Below, piece after piece: positions 58,328 to 64,000 of a DNA stretch of 64,000 nucleotides. Position 1 is the first letter of the stretch, and each line of letters opens with the position of its first letter. The translations under genes and the position numbers were made by a program. Source of the stretch: Chitinophaga rupis (GTDB lineage: Bacteria; Bacteroidota; Bacteroidia; Chitinophagales; Chitinophagaceae); NCBI RefSeq assembly GCF_900109685.1, contig NZ_FOBB01000002.1, positions 1,358,085 to 1,422,084 of the forward strand, in the 5' to 3' direction. A model generated the notes under the pieces. It saw nothing but the letters and a program-made list of their open reading frames with translations. It did no database searches and had not been told where the DNA came from.

Positions 58328-58365
58328 CGCACTATGCTGTAATGGCATGGTGCGTTTTCGTTTTC
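58328..58365 (+). terminator. Terminator after msrA
   Basis: CGCACTATGC (58328-58337) pairs with GCATGGTGCG (58345-58354) with one wobble; TTTTCGTTTTCTT follows. It marks the end of the cytochrome b-msrA operon. Confidence 0.8.
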
Positions 58366-58422
58366 TTACAATTCTGTGCGGGGAACAGTGGGTAATTTTG
58401 AGGCATAATAAAACACACCGTT

Positions 58423-59289
58423 ATGTCAGCAAACATTTTGATCACCGGCGCTACCGGCAATATTGGATCTGAATTAGCAAAGCAATTATCCGCACAGGGC
58501 GTGCCTTTCCGGGCCATGGTACGGTCATTGAAAGGTACGGAGGCATTGGCTGCATTAAGTGGCGCAACACTTGTAACCGGCGATCTGAACGACCCTGCCA
58601 GCCTGCAGCAGGCTTTACAGGGAATTGAAAAAGCATTCCTGCTTACCAGTTCCTCTGAACAGGCGGAAACTCAGCAGCTTAATTTTGTAAAGGCAGCACA
58701 GGAAGCCGGTGTACGGCATATAGTAAAGCTATCGCAGTTTGCTGCTGCCAAAGATTCGCCGGTACGTTTCCTGCGCTACCATGCGGTGGTGGAAGAAGCT
58801 ATTCAGCGGTCGGGTATGGCGTACACTTTCCTGCGGCCTAATTTATTTATGCAGGGGTTATTAGGCTTCCGTGATACGATTGTACATAAAAGTGCCTTTT
58901 TTGCTGCTATTGGCAATGCTAAGATCAGCATGGTGGATATTCGGGATATTGCCGCTGTTGCTGCTGCAGCGCTTACCAGCAATAAGCATCACAACAAAAT
59001 ATACGACCTTACTGGCCCCGCAGCCATTACGCATGCGGAAATGGCTGCACAGCTTTCCAATGTACTGGGGCGTACTATCCAGTTTATTGATGTAACACCG
59101 GCAGAGATGCGGCATGCGCTGGATAGCGTAGGCTTTCCTGCCTGGCAGGCAGATGGTTTGATCGAGGATTATGCGCATTATGCGCGTGGTGAAGCGGCTG
59201 TTGTGGCTAACAGTATTGAGGAAGTAACGGACAGGCCTGCACGGGATTTTGGGATGTTTGCAAGGGATTATGCGGGTGCGTTTAAATGA
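58423..59289 (+). CDS. NmrA-like NAD(P)-binding protein (atypical SDR, quinone oxidoreductase-like)
   Basis: A 288-aa protein with Rossmann motif ILITGATGNIGSEL, ATLVTGDLNDPASLQQALQG, and HIVKLSQFAAAKDSPVRFLR, in the NmrA/QOR2-like branch of atypical short-chain dehydrogenases. It lacks the YxxxK catalytic pair in a clear form. It could reduce quinones or act as a redox sensor. Stand-alone gene after the msr terminator. Confident fold, uncertain function. Confidence 0.88.
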   Translation: MSANILITGATGNIGSELAKQLSAQGVPFRAMVRSLKGTEALAALSGATLVTGDLNDPASLQQALQGIEKAFLLTSSSEQAETQQLNFVKAAQEAGVRHIVKLSQFAAAKDSPVRFLRYHAVVEEAIQRSGMAYTFLRPNLFMQGLLGFRDTIVHKSAFFAAIGNAKISMVDIRDIAAVAAAALTSNKHHNKIYDLTGPAAITHAEMAAQLSNVLGRTIQFIDVTPAEMRHALDSVGFPAWQADGLIEDYAHYARGEAAVVANSIEEVTDRPARDFGMFARDYAGAFK

Positions 59290-59456
59290 TTAGCCTGCGC
59301 CGGCATTTTCTCTAGCGGCTTGCTTAACTGCTTTAAAAGGAATTCTGGTACAATGCGGCTCATCACTTTCAGCACGCGAAAGATCATGTTTATTAAAGGT
59401 AAATATTATCTGATAGCCCGCTTTGTGAGAGGCTTTTTGTTGCTTATATTTATAGC

Positions 59457-59888
59457 ATGACACTCCAAAAAGCAATTGAGATAGCCATTGATGCGCATAA
59501 GGGCCAAACAGATAAATATGGCGCGCCCTACATTGGCCATGTGATGCGGGTCATGAACCTGGGCAGAACAGAAGAAGAAAAGATCTGCGGCGTGCTGCAT
59601 GATGTTGTGGAAGATACCAGCTGGACCTTTGAACAGCTGGCTGCAGAAGGTTTTAGCCCGGAGATACTGGAAGCGCTGCGCTGCGTTACCAAGCTGTCGG
59701 AAGATGAAGATTATGATCATTTCACAGCCCGCATTCTGCCCAACCGGCTGGCCTGCCTGGTAAAGCTGAACGACCTCACCGATAATATGGACCTTCGGCG
59801 TATGCCGGAAGTAAAGGAAAAAGATGTTGCCCGGTTCAATAAATACCTGAAGGCTTACCGGCAGGTAAGCGCTGCGCTGGGAAAGTAA
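59457..59888 (+). CDS. HD-domain phosphohydrolase (RelA/SpoT hydrolase-like, MESH1 type)
   Basis: A 143-aa single HD domain: AIEIAIDAHKGQTDKYGAPY, IGHVMRVMNL, VLHDVVEDTSWTFEQLAAEG and a C-terminal LNDLTDNMDLRRM. This pattern matches the (p)ppGpp 3'-pyrophosphohydrolase group of small alarmone hydrolases. It has no synthetase domain. It may act on ppGpp or on a related nucleotide. Stand-alone between the NmrA-like and Usp genes. Confidence 0.82.
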   Translation: MTLQKAIEIAIDAHKGQTDKYGAPYIGHVMRVMNLGRTEEEKICGVLHDVVEDTSWTFEQLAAEGFSPEILEALRCVTKLSEDEDYDHFTARILPNRLACLVKLNDLTDNMDLRRMPEVKEKDVARFNKYLKAYRQVSAALGK

Positions 59889-59995
59889 ACCATGGAAGTA
59901 CCCCGGAAAAACGCAGCGGCAGATGCGAAGCCGCACCTGCCGCGAAAAGCGATGTGTGTATAGCAATGAGGGTAATCCTCCTATCCTATGTAAGC

Positions 59996-60829
59996 TTAGG
60001 GGTGCGCAATAAACACCGGTTGCGTTATCAGCTTTACCACCGGGGCCGCATGGCTGGGTGATAACAGGTTGGAAAGCGTACTGCGGCCATAAGCGCCCAT
60101 TACGATAAATGCATTCTTTTGTTTTAACAGATATTCAAGCAAACAGGCTTTCACATTACTGTCTTCCAGCAGCACCACCTCAATATTATCGTAGTGTGCT
60201 TTCAGCCATTCTTTGAGCTTGTATTTGTCTTCCCCCAACGTTTTACCGGGTTCTGAAACGTTCAGCAGCACCGCTTTACGGTGATGCAGCTGCGGGAAAA
60301 GATAGGTGAATTGTTTAATGGCATACATAGCAGCGCGGCTGTTATCGCAGGTAAAGATCACTTTCTCAATACTCTCAAAACCATCAGGCGCTATTACCAC
60401 CGGGCATTCTGCCTGTTTTAGTATGTCCTTCACAAAAGCGGATGGTACCGCATCCCGTGTTTCGGCGAACGTGGTAGCTGCATCTGCGATGATCAGATCA
60501 GCATACCGGCTTTCCCTCACTACTTCTGCAACAGGTACGCCCCTGTTGCGGTGCGCATGATGGCTAATACCCCTGAGGGCGCAGGCCTCATTGAAGTAGC
60601 GGATATTTTCTTCACAGTAGTTTTTCCTTTTTTCCTTTACAGCAACTTCCTGTGCGTTTACACTAAAGGCTGTTGCCTCAATAACATCCCAGGCGCCGCT
60701 TTCCAGCTCAAGGTTTTCAAGGAAAAGGCCTGTAAGCATAGCGCCATTGATGTTGCACAGGGTGCAGGCAAAATCAAAACTTTGTTTGTTGAACCGTACA
60801 GCATCGGTTACGTATAATACCTTTTGCAT
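59996..60829 (-). CDS. Tandem universal stress protein (UspA)
   Basis: A 277-aa protein from ATG 60829 (MQKVLYVTDAVRFNKQSFDF); the longer ORF start adds a non-family leader. It has two Usp domains, the second with FIVMGAYGRSTLSNLLSPSH, a G-x2-G-x9-GS/T ATP-binding-like motif, and first with ADLIIADAATTF. It is divergent from a flavin-binding oxidoreductase gene, sharing a 213-base region with symmetric operator-like sequences. A role in energy or low-oxygen stress is likely. Confidence 0.9.
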   Translation of the reverse strand: MQKVLYVTDAVRFNKQSFDFACTLCNINGAMLTGLFLENLELESGAWDVIEATAFSVNAQEVAVKEKRKNYCEENIRYFNEACALRGISHHAHRNRGVPVAEVVRESRYADLIIADAATTFAETRDAVPSAFVKDILKQAECPVVIAPDGFESIEKVIFTCDNSRAAMYAIKQFTYLFPQLHHRKAVLLNVSEPGKTLGEDKYKLKEWLKAHYDNIEVVLLEDSNVKACLLEYLLKQKNAFIVMGAYGRSTLSNLLSPSHAAPVVKLITQPVFIAHP

Positions 60830-60917
60830 AAAAAATTCTTTTTGGTCAGGGAATGCCTGTGTGTGGCACAGGTGGGATTTCATGCTGCTAAATTACCGGT
60901 AGCGCAGGCACTGTAAA

Positions 60918-60991
60918 ATGACGGTGCTCAAGGCGGCTGCTGATTGTGATCACTCCTTATCATGATCAGCTAAATGACTGATGACCGTCAT
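60918..60991. promoter_or_regulatory. Divergent regulatory region with FNR/Crp-like palindrome
   Basis: TGATTGTGATCA (60941-60952) fits the TTGAT-N4-ATCAA type FNR half-site arrangement. An outer inverted pair ATGACGGT (60918-60925) and ACCGTCAT (60984-60991) brackets it almost symmetrically. The region lies between uspA-like (minus) and the flavin oxidoreductase gene (plus), a pairing typical of oxygen-responsive control. Operator identity is inference. Confidence 0.55.
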
Positions 60992-61043
60992 TGCTGCCGG
61001 CTGCAGCGCGTTTTAACTTCAATTCGTTTAAAACTGATAAGAG

Positions 61044-61499
61044 ATGTTAGGAACCTTAACCACACAGGAGATTGACGAAGTACTGTCACGTAATATCACC
61101 GGCCGCATTGGCTGCAGCAATGCTGAAAAGATGTACATAGTACCCATCAGCTTTGCTTTTAACGGAAATTACCTGCTGGCCCATTCCAGGGAAGGGTTAA
61201 AAATAAGCATGATGCGGCAGCACCCGGAGGTATGTTTCCAGGTAGATGAAATTGATGATCATGCCAACTGGCGCAGTGTTGTGCTGTGGGGCAGCTATGA
61301 GGAAATAACCGGCCCCCGGGAAAGATATTATGCTATGAAATTTTTAGTGAGCCGCCTCATACACCAGAACGTAAGCGAAACTGCCGGCGTACCGGAAATG
61401 AGTGGTGAGCTGCAGCAGGAAAGCCCTGCACCAGTCATAAGGCCTGTTGTATACCGCATCAGGATCAAAGAAAAAACCGGGCGGTTTGAGCGGCGCTGA
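61044..61499 (+). CDS. Pyridoxamine 5'-phosphate oxidase-like flavin protein (NimA-like)
   Basis: A 151-aa split-barrel flavin-binding protein: IGCSNAEKMYIVPISFAFNG, YLLAHSREGLKISMMRQHPE, VCFQVDEIDDHANWRSVVLW, GSYEEITG. The family includes nitroimidazole reductases (Nim) and heme/FMN-binding small proteins. It has no signal peptide. It is divergent from the Usp gene with FNR-like sites between them. Substrate unknown. Confidence 0.85.
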   Translation: MLGTLTTQEIDEVLSRNITGRIGCSNAEKMYIVPISFAFNGNYLLAHSREGLKISMMRQHPEVCFQVDEIDDHANWRSVVLWGSYEEITGPRERYYAMKFLVSRLIHQNVSETAGVPEMSGELQQESPAPVIRPVVYRIRIKEKTGRFERR

Positions 61500-61505
61500 A
61501 TATTT

Positions 61506-62747
61506 TTAATAAGCTACTCTATAATCTTTTTTAGCGGGTTTACCGGCCCATATTTTTGCGGACGTCCATTGCGCAGGCGCTGCTGTCCAGAAGGCATTTT
61601 CAGCAGGCAATCCTAATGGTAAAAAGGCCAGGGTGGCCATATACAGGCTGCCGGTTGATGTATAGGTATCGGCCAGTTCCGGCTGGTGGCCGTTAAAGCC
61701 CAGCACCAGCCAGTTATTGCGGTCAAAGTTCTGGTTACCGTCGTACAGCTTGCGGATCACTTGTGTAAGCGCGCTGCGTACCTGCCCTGGCGTTAGATGC
61801 TCCGGCAGCTGTTCCAGCAGCACTGTTTGTGCCAGCGCCTGGAAAGCGCCGCTGCGGTAGGTCATCGATCTTCCATAAACAGGAAAGCTGCCATCCGGCG
61901 CAATAATGCGTTCCAGGTATTCTGCATGGCGCGCCATCCGTTTCAGGGCCTGGTCATACTCTTCTTTCTTTGCCTTTTTGTTATCGGATAAGATCTTTAA
62001 AAGATCTACCAGCATGGGATGAATAACAAATGAATTGTAATAGTCCATGCTGAATTTTTCGCCGTCAGAGTACCAGCCATCCCCCACATACCATTCACTC
62101 ATTTTATTTACGGCAAATTGTATGCGCGCAGGATCATAGGATTCGCCGATGCTTAACAGGAAGCCTTCTGTAATGCCGGCAAACAAAAGCCAGTTGCTAT
62201 AAGCGGCGGCCCGGTTACGCAGGGTTTTAAAGCTGTTAATGTAATGTTGCTTTGTTTTCTGACTCAGCGGCTCCCATAAAGCTTTGGGTGCGCGTATAAA
62301 GGCATGTGCCAGGAAAGCTGCATCTACAATGGGCTGGCCGGCAGGTATATCAAAATTTATAAAATCCGGCCCGGTAGTATCTGCGGCATTGGCTAAGGCC
62401 TGCAAAGCTTCTGTACGCATTTTTTTCCGGAGTGCACCTTCGGCTGTATTATCGTCCGGCAGCGCAAGCCAGGGCGCTATACCGGCCAGTGTTCTGCCCA
62501 GCGCTTCCAGGTAAGTGACCTGCTTTACCTGGTTGGTATACCCCGGTCCCATTTCCAGCGGCATATTTTTTTGCAGTGTATTATTGGCAAGGTTGTGAAT
62601 AACGGGGTATGCAATGCGCTGTAAGGCTTTTACCCAGGAAGCCCGGTCTTTGGCTCCTGTGGCCAGCTTTACCTGGGCATGGCTGCTAAGTGCGATCATC
62701 GGGAATAGAATAACTAACAGGGTTTTACATTTGATCATAACGTACAT
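61506..62747 (-). CDS. DUF2264 domain protein, exported
   Basis: A 413-aa protein with signal peptide (LLVILFPMIALSSHAQ). DUF2264 signature: PLEMGPGYTNQVKQVTYLEA, LARTLAGIAPWLALPDD-like segment, WLLFAGITEGFLLSIGES, DGWYSDGEKFSMDYYNSFVI. The family has an (alpha/alpha)6-barrel fold seen in polysaccharide-lyase-like and unsaturated-glucuronyl-hydrolase relatives and is often found in polysaccharide loci. Start at ATG 62747, or ATG 62738 three codons later. Neighbouring genes give no pathway clue. Confidence 0.88.
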   Translation of the reverse strand: MYVMIKCKTLLVILFPMIALSSHAQVKLATGAKDRASWVKALQRIAYPVIHNLANNTLQKNMPLEMGPGYTNQVKQVTYLEALGRTLAGIAPWLALPDDNTAEGALRKKMRTEALQALANAADTTGPDFINFDIPAGQPIVDAAFLAHAFIRAPKALWEPLSQKTKQHYINSFKTLRNRAAAYSNWLLFAGITEGFLLSIGESYDPARIQFAVNKMSEWYVGDGWYSDGEKFSMDYYNSFVIHPMLVDLLKILSDNKKAKKEEYDQALKRMARHAEYLERIIAPDGSFPVYGRSMTYRSGAFQALAQTVLLEQLPEHLTPGQVRSALTQVIRKLYDGNQNFDRNNWLVLGFNGHQPELADTYTSTGSLYMATLAFLPLGLPAENAFWTAAPAQWTSAKIWAGKPAKKDYRVAY

Positions 62748-62903
62748 TGGGTTAATTGCGCTAAATATACAACTGAAAATAGAATTAGTGGATTGCTTTC
62801 ATTGGATCATTATCATAGGTATGGGATACTGAATGAGGGCAAGGCCCTGTTAAAATATACCGGCTGAAGTATTGTGGATATTTATACGTTAAGGGGCTGT
62901 GCA

Positions 62904-63584
62904 TTATTTCCCCGTTTCGGAATGGGGTGCATCCACCGGTTTGGACTCCGGTGAACCTTTTTGCCGGAGCCAGATGGAAAGCAGCACTATGGCGGCAACC
63001 GCCAGAAATTCGCTTTGCCAGTTCTGGAACGACTCAAACCAAAAATGAGCATCACCCAGGTATTCTCCTGCTGCCATGGTGGGCTGGCCTTTTATCAGCT
63101 GCTCTTCATTATAATCCTTGAAGCTTCCTAAAAAATGCATCCAGAAAGATAAAAGGAATAATAACGCAAACGCAATGGATAGGGAGTGCTGATAAATTGC
63201 CAGCCATATTCCGCCTTTACGCACAGGCCAGGGCGCATCCGGCCGTGGCTGCGGCTCCCGGTCCACCTCTTCTTCGCCTGCTCCCGGTTCATCTTTCAGC
63301 TTTTTAGATTCCGAAGAGCCCTTTTGCCGGAAGCCGACAGTCAGCACTACGTAAATGGCCATCTGTAAAAATTCGCTTTCCCAGTTCTCGAAGGTGGCAG
63401 ATATAAAATGCCCGCTGGTAATGTATTGTGCGGCGGATAGTGCCGGCTGCTGCTGTTCTTCCAGGTCTTTATTGTGCTGAATCCAGCCGGTAATAAACTG
63501 GCATGACCAGAACAATAGCATCATAGACAATAATAAAATACTCAGGCTGTTCCTGTAGAAGAAAGATGTTTTGGTGTTTCCCAT
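62904..63584 (-). CDS. DUF6766 membrane protein with internal duplication
   Basis: A 226-aa protein from ATG 63584 (GAGAGGAAAAGAA precedes it as a good ribosome-binding region). Two halves are clearly homologous: NSLSILLLSMMLLFWSCQFI then HFISATFENWESEFLQMAIY, and HSLSIAFALLFLLSFWMHFL then HFWFESFQNWQSEFLAVAAI, each with two membrane helices and an LRQKGS/FRQKGS end. The linker is Pro/Glu-rich. The family has no known function. About 120 bases to the left and right contain no other gene. Confidence 0.85.
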   Translation of the reverse strand: MGNTKTSFFYRNSLSILLLSMMLLFWSCQFITGWIQHNKDLEEQQQPALSAAQYITSGHFISATFENWESEFLQMAIYVVLTVGFRQKGSSESKKLKDEPGAGEEEVDREPQPRPDAPWPVRKGGIWLAIYQHSLSIAFALLFLLSFWMHFLGSFKDYNEEQLIKGQPTMAAGEYLGDAHFWFESFQNWQSEFLAVAAIVLLSIWLRQKGSPESKPVDAPHSETGK

Positions 63585-63706
63585 TTCTTTTCCTCTCCAA
63601 ATTATGGGCCAGCAGATACGGCCGTTATTTTCCCCGGGCAAATTATTTTTTATTAAAGTATGTAAATATTAGTAATATGTTGTATATTAGAGTACAACCC
63701 ATACCT

Positions 63707-64000
63707 ATGATATATAAGCATGATATCGAGAACCTGCAATTTAACATTGTCCGCATCGGTGAATATGAGCTGTGTGTTTTTGCCCGGCTTTTTGACATCG
63801 GTATTGGCATAAGCACCATCCGGAGCAGAATGAGTAAGGCCTATGTAGCCTCTTTCCCGGTGGAGAAGGATGATGAAGCCATCCGCAATCTATACTGCTT
63901 ACTGGCCGAAGTATTACGCCAGAACCCAGAAATTGCACCGGAAAGCCTGGCCATGCCCAGTACCAGCATTGCACCGGAAGGGGTAAAAGTATCGCAGTAC
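63707..64000 (+). CDS. Unrecognised protein, cut by the right edge
   Basis: An open frame from ATG 63707 with no stop by the end of the window (98 codons seen). It starts MIYKHDIENLQFNIVRIGEY and continues ELCVFARLFDIGIGISTIRS and LYCLLAEVLRQNPEIAPESL, looking like a soluble protein with a mixed alpha/beta fold. No family recognised. The AT-rich region upstream (63650-63700) could contain the promoter. Reading stays open to the end and composition is gene-like. Confidence 0.6.
   Translation, partial: MIYKHDIENLQFNIVRIGEYELCVFARLFDIGIGISTIRSRMSKAYVASFPVEKDDEAIRNLYCLLAEVLRQNPEIAPESLAMPSTSIAPEGVKVSQY

Noticed and set aside
59290..59475. Minus-strand 61-codon frame between the NmrA-like and HD genes
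   Set aside because: Overlaps the HD gene start and has no recognisable domain; possibly a decayed fragment, but unsupported.
1..64000. tRNA, rRNA, IS or prophage genes
   Set aside because: I looked for conserved tRNA arms, transposase or integrase motifs and found none; short unusual ncRNAs could still be missed.

Overview
The window looks like chromosomal DNA of a Bacteroidota bacterium, most likely a Chitinophaga-like member of the Chitinophagaceae. This rests on a SusC/SusD pair with an AraC regulator, further TonB-dependent receptors with carboxypeptidase-like N-terminal domains, a type IX secretion (T9SS) sorting domain, LytS/LytTR two-component genes and candidate TAnnTTTG promoter elements. 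I saw no rRNA, tRNA, CRISPR array, insertion sequence or prophage gene. All assignments come from reading motifs, not from database searches.

Layout. 0-10.4 kb: end of a molybdopterin oxidoreductase, a BamA-like outer-membrane protein, a 53-aa DUF1328 membrane protein, a DUF695/RraB protein, a TonB-dependent receptor, an acyl-CoA thioesterase and an MsbA-like ABC exporter. 10.5-16.6 kb: two small lipoproteins, DUF763, a histone-like basic protein with endonuclease V, then an actin-like gene translationally coupled to a bactofilin. 16.7-29.4 kb: a beta-mannan utilisation locus (SusC, SusD, GH26, sodium symporter, GH130 phosphorylase, 2-epimerase, divergent AraC regulator). 29.6-32.9 kb: pirin, degenerate receiver, ring-cleaving dioxygenase and esterase, resembling quinone-detoxification operons. 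33-42 kb: T9SS cargo, LytS/LytTR pair, YdcF protein, TonB-dependent receptor, cold-shock protein, fatty acid desaturase. 42-54.4 kb: MscS channel, DinB protein, SMUG-like glycosylase, small unknowns, GH29 fucosidase, orphan ABC ATPase, RRM protein, 2OG oxygenase with Ada-like zinc protein, DoxX, spondin-domain lipoprotein. 54.5-58.3 kb: peroxiredoxin and a Met-rich exported protein, divergent from cytochrome b, a sulfite-oxidase-fold enzyme, MsrB and MsrA. 58.4-64 kb: NmrA-like reductase, HD hydrolase, UspA, flavin-binding oxidoreductase, DUF2264, DUF6766 and a protein cut by the right edge.

Three things stand out. First, the actin-like protein at 14430 appears circularly permuted: its first phosphate-loop strand pair is at the C-terminus, and it is coupled to a bactofilin by a TAATG overlap. 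Second, 54.5-58.3 kb looks like an envelope methionine-sulfoxide repair set with a sacrificial Lys-Met peptide. Third, many intergenic regions hold imperfect inverted repeats whose arms are arrays of short near-identical words. At least seven word families share one architecture. They sit against start and stop codons, are sometimes translated as protein tails, and in one family have related cores. I do not recognise these as a described element.
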